From contig CATKHW010000283.1 in assembly GCA_949752795.1 (NCBI GenBank), positions 496,001 through 560,000 on the forward strand: a DNA stretch of 64,000 bases, read 5' to 3'. The stretch's first letter is position 1, and every line of letters begins with the position of its first letter. This DNA comes from Hyperoodon ampullatus (taxonomy: Eukaryota; Chordata; Mammalia; Artiodactyla; Ziphiidae). Below are positions 46,945 to 59,113 of this stretch, piece by piece. Made by a program: the position numbers and the translations under genes. The notes below the pieces were generated by a model. It searched no databases. It was given only the letters and a program-made list of their open reading frames with translations, and was not told the DNA's origin.

Positions 46945-48683
46945 GAACCATTTTTATATTTCCTGGTGTACTTAAGGTGTACCCAAATTGAGGTCCTTGT
47001 AAGCAGTGCAGCCCTAAAATTTGGGGTGGCTCTGTCTTATTGATTTTCAGTTTTCCCAAGGTGTATTCCCTAGACTGGAAGTGCCCTTGGCTCTGTAGCT
47101 CTGTTGTTTACTTGTTTTAGGGAACACAATGCACTCCTCCAGAGAGGCAGTTGGCAATTTACATCCCACCCATCAGCATAACAAGGCTCCCTGTTCTCCA
47201 GGGCCTGTCTTGCCTTTCTGGTTTTTACACATTTTGTGGATGTCCCTTTTGACCGGTGGGAATTGATACATCTTTGTAGTGCAGATTTGCATTGCCCGCT
47301 TGCTTGCTTGGCCAAAAAGGGCGTATGCGTTTTCTCCTGAATATATTCAGGAGAAAACACATACGCCCTTTTTGGCCAAGTGCATCATTGTCGAAGTTGT
47401 GCCCCTCTTCCTGTGCTTTAAAGGCGATTCCAACGTACCTCTTGAAATCTGTTTCCAGCTATTCTGCCTCGCTTTCAAGTCCGCCTCGTTGCCTTCCCTC
47501 AACAGATTTTTGGACGATACTTGTCCTTTATTACTTGGCCAGTTTGTGAATTGCTGTGCCCCTGAGCTCCATTTTTCAACTCGTTTTTTGTGAGCTGACC
47601 GCAAGTCCAAAATTTTGGTTCAGGACCTATGCTGGTTCCCGGTGGGTGGCTGAGACTTTGGTTAATTCTTCTTCCTGCCGGGAAATTACAGAGATATGTG
47701 CCCGTCCAAATGCCTAACAGCTACTCTCTCATTGGTTCTCCCTCTTCCCTTTCATCCTCTGCCAAATTGGAAACCTGTGCGAACCAGGAGGTTAAAGGGG
47801 CTGTCTCTCCAAGTTGGGAGATTGATAGTAAAGCAGATGGAAAGTCAAACCGGAGCACCAGGAGAGGGACTATTCGTTGAGTTTTAGAAACCTTTCGTAT
47901 TCACAGTGTGTCCGTTCTTTAGGTTTCCCGTACATGTTATAACTGTAGTAATATTCCCTTCAACCTGGAGAGTTGGGACCCATGGAATGGGTGCCAGGCA
48001 TTTGGGCTTTAAAGGGTCTGCATTTGCTCACCCAATCTCACCAATCGTCTCAGTCCCAAGTGTACCTCCTTATGCCACATCCAGCTGTCGTTGTAGATAC
48101 GGTCATTCCAGGTTTCATCAGAGACCCTGAAGGAATTGTAAAGAATTTCCCAGTTTTTTTGTTTTGTTTTTGAAATTCCTTTTTATAGTGGGTTTGAGCT
48201 GATTCTCGCTGCCATGCTTATGCCAGTCTAGACACACTTCATTCCCTTACAGAGACATATCAATACATAGGTTTTAAGATTCTTACTAGTCAGATATATT
48301 CCTCTGCGGGAAATATGGGATTTTGAGTCCCTTTCACTGAGGAAGGTGTAGGTCTTGTCTATTCCATAGTTGGTGTTTGGAACGGTACCTGTGCTTATAT
48401 CAAACTCTGGTTTTATGCATCACCTCATCTCTCCTTCCCCCTTAAGCAGGCATAAGTGAGTTTTCTAAATGTGAGACACTGTTCTCTTTCCTAACTCAGT
48501 TCAAGTGTAGCCATGTTTATAGGGCCTTCATAAGTGATATCTTATGATAAGTTTCTTTTTCTGTGTGACTTATTTCACTTAGAATCATCGTACCTGAATC
48601 CTCCCATTTTGCTGCTACTGGTCTTATGACTTTGATTTCATGGCTGAGGGATATTCCATCGTACGTAAGTAACACAATTTTTT
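46945..48683 (+). repeat. Satellite monomer 28 (1,739 bp, beta, dimer member A)
   Basis: Palindrome at 47307-47380 with one CpG-type mismatch (aacacatac). Type A of the 3,477-bp dimer; closest to unit 2 (shared 'catcacctcatc'). Confidence 0.97.
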
Positions 48684-50421
48684 GAACCATTTTTATATTT
48701 CCTGGGATACTTAAGGTGTATCCAAGTTGAGGTCCTTGTAAGCAGTGCAGCCCTAAATTTTGGGGTGGCTCTGTCTTATTGATTTTCAGTTCTCCCGAGG
48801 TATATTCCCTAGACTGGAAGTGCCCTTGGCTCTGTAGCTCTGTTCTTTACTTGTTTTAGGGAACACAGTGCACTCCTCCAGAGAGGCAGTTGGCAATTTA
48901 CATCCCGCCCATCAGCATAACAAGGCTCCCTGTTCTCCAGGGCCTGTCTTGCCTTTCTGGTTTTTACACATTTTGTGGATGTCCCTTTTGACCGGTGGGA
49001 AGTGATACATCTTTGTAGTGCAGATTTGCATTGCCCGCTTGCTTGCTTGGCCAAAAAGGGTGTATGCGTTTTCTCCTGAATATATTCAGGAGAAAACGCA
49101 TACGCCCTTCTTGGCCAAGTGCATCATTGTCGAAGTTGTGCCCCTCTTCCTGTGCTTTAAAGGCGATTCCAACGTACCTCTTGAAATCTGTTTCCTGCTA
49201 TTCTGCCTCGCTTTCAAGTCCGCCTCGTTGCCTTCCCTCAACAGATTTTTGGACGATACTTGTCCTTTATTACTCGGCCAGTTTGTGAATTGCTGTGCCC
49301 CTGACCTCCATTTTTCAACTCGTTATTTGTGAGCTGACAGCAAGTCCAAAATTTTGGTTCAGGACCTATGCTGGTTCCCGGTGGGGGGCTGAGACTTTGG
49401 TTAATTCTTCTTCCTGCCGGGAAGTTAGAGTGATATGTGCCCGTCCAAATGCCTAACAGATACTCTCTCATTGGTTCTCCATTTTCCCTTACATCCTCTG
49501 CCAAATTGGAAACCTGTGCGAACCAGGAGGTTAAAGGGGCTGTCTCTCCAAGTTGGGAGATTGATAGTAAAGCAGATGGAAAGTCAAACCGGAGCACCAG
49601 GAGAGGGACTATTCATTGAGTTTTAGAAACCTTTCGTATTCACTGTGTGTCCGTTCTTTAGGTTTCCCATACATGTTATAACTGTAGTAATATTCCCTTC
49701 AACCTGGAGAGTTGGGACCCATGGAATGGGTGCCATGCATTATTGCTTTAAAGTGTCTGCATTTGCTCACCCAATCTCACCAATTCTCTCAGTCCCAAGT
49801 GTCCAGCCTTATGCCACATCCAGCTGTCGTTGTAGATAGGGTCATTCCAGGTTTCATCAGAGACCCTGAAGGAATTGTAAAGAATTTCCCAGTTTTTTTG
49901 TTCTGTTTTTGAAATTCCTTTTTATAGTGGGTTTGAGCTGATTCTCGCTGCCATGTTTATGCCAGTCTAGACACACTTGATTCCCTTACGGAGACATATC
50001 AATACATAGGTTTTAAGATTCTTACTAGTCAGATATATTCCTCTGCGGGAAATATGTGGTTTTGAGTCCCTTTCACTGAGGAAGGTGTAGGTCTTGTCTA
50101 TTCCATAGTTGGTGTTTGGAACGGTACCTGTGCTTATATCAAACTCTGGTTTTATGCATCACCCCACCTCTCCTTCCCCCTAAGCAGGCATAAGAGTGTT
50201 TTCTAAATGTGAGACACTGTTCTCTTTCCTAACTCAGTTCAAGTGTAGCCATGTTTACAGGATCTTCATAAGTGATATCTTATGATAAGTTTCTGTTTCT
50301 GTGTGACTTATTTCACTTAGAATCATCGTACCTGAATCCACCCATTTTGCTGCTACTGGTCTTATGACATTGATGTCATGGCTGAGGGATATTCCATCGT
50401 ACTTAAGTAACACGATATTTT
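48684..50421 (+). repeat. Satellite monomer 29 (1,738 bp, beta, dimer member B)
   Basis: Palindrome at 49046-49119 with two mismatches (agggtgta, ccttcttgg). Type B of the dimer. 'ccccctaag' (one T lost) explains 1,738 bp. Confidence 0.97.
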
Positions 50422-52160
50422 GAACCATTTTTATATTTCCTGGTGTACTTAAGGTGTACCCAAATTGAGGTCCTTGTAAGCAGTGCAGCCCTAAAATTTG
50501 GGGTGGCTCTGTCTTATTGATTTTCAGTTTTCCCAAGGTGTATTCCCTAGACTGGAAGTGCCCTTGGCTCTGTAGCTCTGTTCTTTACTTGTTTTAGGGA
50601 ACACAATGCACTCCTCCAGAGAGGCAGTTGGCAATTTACATCCCACCCATCAGCATAACAAGGCTCCCTGTTCTCCAGGGCCTGTCTTGCCTTTCTGGTT
50701 TTTACACATTTTGTGGATGTCCCTTTTGACCGGTGGGAATTGATACATCTTTGTAGTGCAGATTTGCATTGCCCGCTTGCTTGCTTGGCCAAAAAGGGCG
50801 TATGCGTTTTCTCCTGAATATATTCAGGAGAAAACGCATACGCCCTTTTTGGCCAAGTGCATCATTGTCGAAGTTGTGCCCCTCTTCCTGTGCTTTAAAG
50901 GCGATTCCAACGTACCTCTTGAAATCTGTTTCCAGCTATTCTGCCTCGCTTTCAAGTCCGCCTCGTTGCCTTCCCTCAACAGATTTTTGGACGATACTTG
51001 TCCTTTATTACTTGGCCAGTTTGTGAATTGCTGTGCCCCTGAGCTCCATTTTTCAACTCGTTTTTTGTGAGCTGACCGCAAGTCCAAAATTTTGGTTCAG
51101 GACCTATGCTGGTTCCCGGTGGGTGGCTGAGACTTTGGTTAATTCTTCTTCCTGCCGGGAAATTACAGAGATATGTGCCCGTCCAAATGCCTAACAGCTA
51201 CTCTCTCATTGGTTCTCCCTCTTCCCTTTCATCCTCTGCCAAATTGGAAACCTGTGCGAACCAGGAGGTTAAAGGGGCTGTCTCTCCAAGTTGGGAGATT
51301 GATAGTAAAGCAGATGGAAAGTCAAACCGGAGCACCAGGAGAGGGACTATTCGTTGAGTTTTAGAAACCTTTCGTATTCACAGTGTGTCCGTTCTTTAGG
51401 TTTCCCGTACATGTTATAACTGTAGTAATATTCCCTTCAACCTGGAGAGTTGGGACCCATGGAATGGGTGCCAGGCATTTGGGCTTTAAAGGGTCTGCAT
51501 TTGCTCACCCAATCTCACCAATCGTCTCAGTCCCAAGTGTACCTCCTTATGCCACATCCAGCTGTCGTTGTAGATACGGTCATTCCAGGTTTCATCAGAG
51601 ACCCTGAAGGAATTGTAAAGAATTTCCCAGTTTTTTTGTTTTGTTTTTGAAATTCCTTTTTATAGTGGGTTTGAGCTGATTCTCGCTGCCATGCTTATGC
51701 CAGTCTAGACACACTTCATTCCCTTACAGAGACATATCAATACATAGGTTTTAAGATTCTTACTAGTCAGATATATTCCTCTGCGGGAAATATGGGATTT
51801 TGAGTCCCTTTCACTGAGGAAGGTGTAGGTCTTGTCTATTCCATAGTTGGTGTTTGGAACGGTACCTGTGCTTATATCAAACTCTGGTTTTATGCATCAC
51901 CCCATCTCTCCTTCCCCCTTAAGCAGGCATAAGTGAGTTTTCTAAATGTGAGACACTGTTCTCTTTCCTAACTCAGTTCAAGTGTAGCCATGTTTATAGG
52001 GCCTTCATAAGTGATATCTTATGATAAGTTTCTTTTTCTGTGTGACTTATTTCACTTAGAATCATCGTACCTGAATCCTCCCATTTTGCTGCTACTGGTC
52101 TTATGACATTGATTTCATGGCTGAGGGATATTCCATCGTACGTAAGTAACACAATTTTTT
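50422..52160 (+). repeat. Satellite monomer 30 (1,739 bp, beta, dimer member A)
   Basis: Palindrome at 50784-50857, perfect. Type A; differs from unit 32 at only a few sites that I can see, for example 'ctgttctttac' against 'ctgttgtttac'. Confidence 0.97.
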
Positions 52161-53898
52161 GAACCATTTTTATATTTCCTGGGATACTTAAGGTGTATCC
52201 AAGTTGAGGTCCTTGTAAGCAGTGCAGCCCTAAATTTTGGGGTGGCTCTGTCTTATTGATTTTCAGTTCTCCCGAGGTATATTCCCTAGACTGGAAGTGC
52301 CCTTGGCTCTGTAGCTCTGTTCTTTACTTGTTTTAGGGAACACAGTGCACTCCTCCAGAGAGGCAGTTGGCAATTTACATCCCGCCCATCAGCATAACAA
52401 GGCTCCCTGTTCTCCAGGGCCTGTCTTGCCTTTCTGGTTTTTACACATTTTGTGGATGTCCCTTTTGACCGGTGGGAAGTGATACATCTTTGTAGTGCAG
52501 ATTTGCATTGCCCGCTTGCTTGCTTGGCCAAAAAGGGTGTATGCGTTTTCTCCTGAATATATTCAGGAGAAAACGCATACGCCCTTTTTGGCCAAGTGCA
52601 TCATTGTCGAAGTTGTGCCCCTCTTCCTGTGCTTTAAAGGCGATTCCAACGTACCTCTTGAAATCTGTTTCCTGCTATTCTGCCTCGCTTTCAAGTCCGC
52701 CTCGTTGCCTTCCCTCAACAGATTTTTGGACGATAGTTGTCCTTTATTACTCGGCCAGTTTGTGAATTGCTGTGCCCCTGACCTCCATTTTTCAACTCGT
52801 TATTTGTGAGCTGACAGCAAGTCCAAAATTTTGGTTCAGGACCTATGCTGGTTCCCGGTGGGGGGCTGAGACTTTGGTTAATTCTTCTTCCTGCCGGGAA
52901 GTTAGAGTGATATGTGCCCGTCCAAATGCCTAACAGATACTCTCTCATTGGTTCTCCATTTTCCCTTACATCCTCTGCCAAATTGGAAACCTGTGCGAAC
53001 CAGGAGGTTAAAGGGGCTGTCTCTCCAAGTTGGGAGATTGATAGTAAAGCAGATGGAAAGTCAAACCGGAGCACCAGGAGAGGGACTATTCATTGAGTTT
53101 TAGAAACCTTTCGTATTCACAGTGTGTCCGTTCTTTAGGTTTCCCATACATGTTATAACTGTAGTAATATTCCCTTCAACCTGGAGAGTTGGGACCCATG
53201 GAATGGGTGCCATGCATTATTGCTTTAAAGTGTCTGCATTTGCTCACCCAATCTCACCAATTCTCTCAGTCCCAAGTGTCCAGCCTTATGCCACATCCAG
53301 CTGTCGTTGTAGATAGGGTCATTCCAGGTTTCATCAGAGACCCTGAAGGAATTGTAAAGAATTTCCCAGTTTTTTTGTTCTGTTTTTGAAATTCCTTTTT
53401 ATAGTGGGTTTGAGCTGATTCTCGCTGCCATGTTTATGCCAGTCTAGACACACTTGATTCCCTTACGGAGACATATCAATACATAGGTTTTAAGATTCTT
53501 ACTAGTCAGATATATTCCTCTGCGGGAAATATGTGGTTTTGAGTCCCTTTCACTGAGGAAGGTGTAGGTCTTGTCTATTCCATAGTTGGTGTTTGGAACG
53601 GTACCTGTGCTTATATCAAACTCTGGTTTTATGCATCACCCCACCTCTCCTTCCCCCTAAGCAGGCATAAGAGTGTTTTCTAAATGTGAGACACTGTTCT
53701 CTTTCCTAACTCAGTTCAAGTGTAGCCATGTTTACAGGATCTTCATAAGTGATATCTTATGATAAGTTTCTGTTTCTGTGTGACTTATTTCACTTAGAAT
53801 CATCGTACCTGAATCCACCCATTTTGCTGCTACTGGTCTTATGACATTGATGTCATGGCTGAGGGATATTCCATCGTACTTAAGTAACACAATATTTT
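52161..53898 (+). repeat. Satellite monomer 31 (1,738 bp, beta, dimer member B)
   Basis: Palindrome at 52523-52596 with one mismatch (agggtgta, CpG type). Type B. 'ccccctaag' explains 1,738 bp. Confidence 0.97.
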
Positions 53899-55637
53899 GA
53901 ACCATTTTTATATTTCCTGGTGTACTTAAGGTGTACCCAAATTGAGGTCCTTGTAAGCAGTGCAGCCCTAAAATTTGGGGTGGCTCTGTCTTATTGATTT
54001 TCAGTTTTCCCAAGGTGTATTCCCTAGACTGGAAGTGCCCTTGGCTCTGTAGCTCTGTTGTTTACTTGTTTTACGGAACACAATGCACTCCTCCAGAGAG
54101 GCAGTTGGCAATTTACATCCCACCCATCAGCATAACAAGGCTCCCTGTTCTCCAGGGCCTGTCTTGCCTTTCTGGTTTTTACACATTTTGTGGATGTCCC
54201 TTTTGACCGGTGGGAATTGATACATCTTTGTAGTGCAGATTTGCATTGCCCGCTTGCTTGCTTGGCCAAAAAGGGCGTATGCGTTTTCTCCTGAATATAT
54301 TCAGGAGAAAACGCATACGCCCTTTTTGGCCAAGTGCATCATTGTCGAAGTTGTGCCCCTCTTCCTGTGCTTTAAAGGCGATTCCAACGTACCTCTTGAA
54401 ATCTGTTTCCAGCTATTCTGCCTCGCTTTCAAGTCCGCCTCGTTGCCTTCCCTCAACAGATTTTTGGACGATACTTGTCCTTTATTACTTGGCCAGTTTG
54501 TGAATTGCTGTGCCCCTGAGCTCCATTTTTCAACTCGTTTTTTGTGAGCTGACCGCAAGTCCAAAATTTTGGTTCAGGACCTATGCTGGTTCCCGGTGGG
54601 TGGCTGAGACTTTGGTTAATTCTTCTTCCTGCCGGGAAATTACAGAGATATGTGCCCGTCCAAATGCCTAACAGCTACTCTCTCATTGGTTCTCCCTCTT
54701 CCCTTTCATCCTCTGCCAAATTGGAAACCTGTGCGAACCAGGAGGTTAAAGGGGCTGTCTCTCCAAGTTGGGAGATTGATAGTAAAGCAGATGGAAAGTC
54801 AAACCGGAGCACCAGGAGAGGGACTATTCGTTGAGTTTTAGAAACCTTTCGTATTCACAGTGTGTCCGTTCTTTAGGTTTCCCGTACATGTTATAACTGT
54901 AGTAATATTCCCTTCAACCTGGAGAGTTGGGACCCATGGAATGGGTGCCAGGCATTTGGGCTTTAAAGGGTCTGCATTTGCTCACCCAATCTCACCAATC
55001 GTCTCAGTCCCAAGTGTACCTCCTTATGCCACATCCAGCTGTCGTTGTAGATACGGTCATTCCAGGTTTCATCAGAGACCCTGAAGGAATTGTAAAGAAT
55101 TTCCCAGTTTTTTTGTTTTGTTTTTGAAATTCCTTTTTATAGTGGGTTTGAGCTGATTCTCGCTGCCATGCTTATGCCAGTCTAGACACACTTCATTCCC
55201 TTACAGAGACATATCAATACATAGGTTTTAAGATTCTTACTAGTCAGATATATTCCTCTGCGGGAAATATGGGATTTTGAGTCCCTTTCACTGAGGAAGG
55301 TGTAGGTCTTGTCTATTCCATAGTTGGTGTTTGGAACGGTACCTGTGCTTATATCAAACTCTGGTTTTATGCATCACCCCATCTCTCCTTCCCCCTTAAG
55401 CAGGCATAAGTGAGTTTTCTAAATGTGAGACACTGTTCTCTTTCCTAACTCAGTTCAAGTGTAGCCATGTTTATAGGGCCTTCATAAGTGATATCTTATG
55501 ATAAGTTTCTTTTTCTGTGTGACTTATTTCACTTAGAATCATCGTACCTGAATCCTCCCATTTTGCTGCTACTGGTCTTATGACATTGATTTCATGGCTG
55601 AGGGATATTCCATCGTACGTAAGTAACACAATTTTTT
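53899..55637 (+). repeat. Satellite monomer 32 (1,739 bp, beta, dimer member A)
   Basis: Palindrome at 54261-54334, perfect. Type A. Private 'gttttacggaac' opens a short plus-strand frame that has no other support. Confidence 0.97.
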
Positions 55638-57375
55638 GAACCATTTTTATATTTCCTGGGATACTTAAGGTGTATCCAAGTTGAGGTCCTTGTAAGCAGT
55701 GCAGCCCTAAATTTTGGGGTGGCTCTGTCTTATTGATTTTCAGTTCTCCCGAGGTATATTCCCTAGACTGGAAGTGCCCTTGGCTCTGTAGCTCTGTTCT
55801 TTACTTGTTTTAGGGAACACAGTGCACTCCTCCAGAGAGGCAGTTGGCAATTTACATCCCGCCCATCAGCATAACAAGGCTCCCTGTTCTCCAGGGCCTG
55901 TCTTGCCTTTCTGGTTTTTACACATTTTGTGGATGTCCCTTTTGACCGGTGGGAAGTGATACATCTTTGTAGTGCAGATTTGCATTGCCCGCTTGCTTGC
56001 TTGGCCAAAAAGGGTGTATGCGTTTTCTCCTGAATATATTCAGGAGAAAACGCATACGCCCTTTTTGGCCAAGTGCATCATTGTCGAAGTTGTGCCCCTC
56101 TTCCTGTGCTTTAAAGGCGATTCCAACGTACCTCTTGAAATCTGTTTCCTGCTATTCTGCCTCGCTTTCAAGTCCGCCTCGTTGCCTTCCCTCAACAGAT
56201 TTTTGGACGATAGTTGTCCTTTATTACTCGGCCAGTTTGTGAATTGCTGTGCCCCTGACCTCCATTTTTCAACTCGTTATTTGTGAGCTGACAGCAAGTC
56301 CAAAATTTTGGTTCAGGACCTATGCTGGTTCCCGGTGGGGGGCTGAGACTTTGGTTAATTCTTCTTCCTGCCGGGAAGTTAGAGTGATATGTGCCCGTCC
56401 AAATGCCTAACAGATACTCTCTCATTGGTTCTCAATTTTCCCTTACATCCTCTGCCAAATTGGAAACCTGTGCGAACCAGGAGGTTAAAGGGGCTGTCTC
56501 TCCAAGTTGGGAGATTGATAGTAAAGCAGATGGAAAGTCAAACCGGAGCACCAGGAGAGGGACTATTCATTGAGTTTTAGAAACCTTTCGTATTCACAGT
56601 GTGTCCGTTCTTTAGGTTTCCCGTACATGTTATAACTGTAGTAATATTCCCTTCACCCTGGAGAGTTGGGACCCATGGAATGGGTGCCAGGCATTTGGGA
56701 TTTAAAGGGTCTGCATTTGCTCACCCAATCTCACCAATCGTCTCAGTCCCAAGTGTACATCCTTATGCCACATCCAGCGGTCATTGTAGATAGGGTCATT
56801 CCAGGTTTCATCAGAGACCCTGAAGGAATTGTAAAGAATTTCCCAGTTTTTTTGTTTTGTTTTTAAATTCCTTTTTAGAGTGGGTTTGAGCTGATTCTCG
56901 CTGCCATGTTTATGCCAGTCTAGACACACTTGATTCCCTTACGGAGACATATCAATACATAGGTTTTAAGATTCTTACTAGTCAGATATATTTCTCTGCA
57001 GGAAATATGGGGTTTTGAGTCCCTTTCACTGTGGAAGGTGTTGGTCTTGTCTATTCCATAGTTGGTTTTTGGAACGGTACCTGTGCTTATATCAAACTCT
57101 GGTTTTATGCATCACCCCACCTCTCCTTCCCCCTTAAGCAGGCATAAGAGTGTTTTCTAAATGTGAGACACTGTTCTCTTTCCTAACTCAGTTCAAGTGT
57201 AGCCATGTTTACAGGATCTTCATAAGTGATATCTTATGATAAGTTTCTTTTTCTGTGTGACTTATTTCACTTAGAATCATCGTACCTGAATCCACCCATT
57301 TTGCTGCTACTGGTCTTATGACATTGATTTCATGGCTGAGGGATATTCCATCGTACGTAAGTACCACAATTTTTT
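55638..57375 (+). repeat. Satellite monomer 33 (1,738 bp, dimer member B to A-like switch)
   Basis: Palindrome at 56000-56073 with one mismatch (agggtgta). Type B up to about 56,610; then 'cccgtacatg', 'catttgggatttaaag' and 'aatcgtctcag' resemble type A units. A 1-bp deletion ('gtttttaaattcc') explains its length. Confidence 0.97.
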
Positions 57376-59113
57376 GAACCATTTTTATATTTCCTGGGAT
57401 ATTTAAGGTGTACCCAAGTTGAGTTCCTTGTAAGCAGTGCAGCCCTAAATTTTGGGGTGGCTCTGTCTTATTGATTTTCAGTTTTCCCAAGGTATATTCC
57501 CTAGACTGGAAGTGCCCTTGGCTTTGTAGCTCTGTTCTTTACTTGTTTTAGGGAACACAATATACTCCTCCAGAGAGGCAGTTGGCAATTTACATCCCGC
57601 CCATCAGCATAACAAGGCTCCCTGTTCTCCAGGGCCTGTCTTGCCTTTCTGGTTTTTACACATTTTGTGGATGTTCGTTTTGACCGGTGGGAAGTGATAC
57701 TTCTTTGTAGTGCAGATTTGCAATGCCCGCTTGCTTGCTTGGCCAAAAAGGGCGTATGCGTTTTCTCCTGAATATATTCAGGAGAAAACGCATACGCCCT
57801 TTTTGGCCAAGTGCATCATTGTCGAAGTTGTGCGCCTCTTCCTGTGCTTTAAAGTCGAATCCAACGTACCTCTTGAAATCTGTTTCCTGCTATTCTACCT
57901 CGCTTTCAAGTCCGCCTCGTTGCCTTCCCTCAACAGATTTTTGGACGATAGTTGTCCTTTATTACTCGGCTAGTTTGTGAATTGCTGTTCCCCTGAGCTC
58001 CATTTTTCAACTCGTTTTTGGTGAGCTGACCGCAAGTCTAAAATTTTGGTTCAGGACCTATACTGGTTCCCGGTGGGAGGCTGAGACGTTGGTTAATTCT
58101 TCTTCCTGCCGGGAAATTACAGTGATATTTGCCCGTCCAAATGCCTAACAGCTACTCTCTCATTGGTTCTCCCTCTTCCCTTTCATCCTCTGCCAAATTG
58201 GCAACCTGTGCGAACCACGAGGTTAAAGGGGCTGTCTCTCCAAGTTGGGAGGTTGATAGTAAAGCAGATGGAAAGTCAAACCGGAGCACCAGGAGAGGGA
58301 CTATTCGTTGAGTTTTAGAAACCTTTCGTATTCGCAGTGTGTCCGTTCTCTAGGTTTCCCGTACATGTTATAGCTGTAGTAATATTCCCTTCAACCTGGA
58401 GAGTTGGGACCCATGGAATGGGTGTCAGGCATTTGTGCTTTAAAGGGTCTGCATTTGCTCACCCAATCTCACCAATCGTCTCAGTCCCAAGTGTCCCTCC
58501 TTATGCCACACCCAGCTGTTGTTGTAGATAGGGTCATTCCAGGTTTCATCAGAGACCCTGAAGGAATTGTAAAGAATTTCCCAGTTTTTTTGTTTTGTTT
58601 TTGAAATTCCTTTTTATAGTGGGTTTGAGCTGATTCTCGCTGCCATGTTTATGTCAGTCTAGACACACTTGATTCTCTTATGGAGACATATCAATACATA
58701 GGTTTTAAGATTCTTACTAGTCAGATATATTCCTCTGCGTTAAATATGGGGTTTTGAGTCCCTTTCACTGAGGAAGGTGTAGGTATTCTCTATTCCATAG
58801 TTGGTTTTGGAACGGTACCTGTGCTTATATCAAACTCTGCTTTTATGCATCACCCCACCTCTCCTTCCCCCTTAAGCAGGCATAAGAGTGTTTTCTAAAT
58901 ATGAGACACTGTTCTCTTTCCTAACTCAGTTCAAGTGTAGCCATGTTTATAGGATCTTCTTAAGTGATATCTTATGATAAGTTTATTTTTCTGTGTGACT
59001 TATTTCGCTTAGAATCATCGTACCTGAATCCACCCATTTTGCTGCTACTGGTCTTATGACATTGATTTCATGGCTGAGGGATATTCCATCGTACGTAAGT
59101 ACCACAATTTTTT
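57376..59113 (+). repeat. Satellite monomer 34 (1,738 bp, gamma)
   Basis: Palindrome at 57738-57811, perfect. Shares 'gtgcgcctc' and 'aaagtcgaatcc' with unit 35. Private: 'aatatactcc', 'gatgttcgttttg', 'ctctgcgttaaat'. One T is lost in 'ggttttggaac'. Confidence 0.97.

Larger units (their letters stand above)
46945..57375 (+). repeat. Dimeric higher-order repeat, 3,477-bp period, three dimers
   Basis: Units 28+29, 30+31 and 32+33 repeat as pairs: starts at 46945, 50422 and 53899 are each 3,477 bp apart. Odd members of the pair (28, 30, 32) share 'gggaattgatacatc', 'tttccagctattc' and 'gatgtcatggc'. Even members (29, 31, 33) share 'aaagggtgtatgcg', 'cccctgacctcc', 'actcgttatttgtg' and 'ggtggggggctgag'. 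Between successive dimers I see only a handful of substitutions, while the two halves of a dimer differ at many sites. The last dimer is broken in its second half: unit 33 switches type near 56,600. Confidence 0.93.

Noticed and set aside
49238..49597. 119-codon minus-strand frame in dimer type-B units (also 52715-53074)
   Set aside because: It is present in two neighbouring near-identical copies and already broken in the third (unit 33); no recognisable domain.
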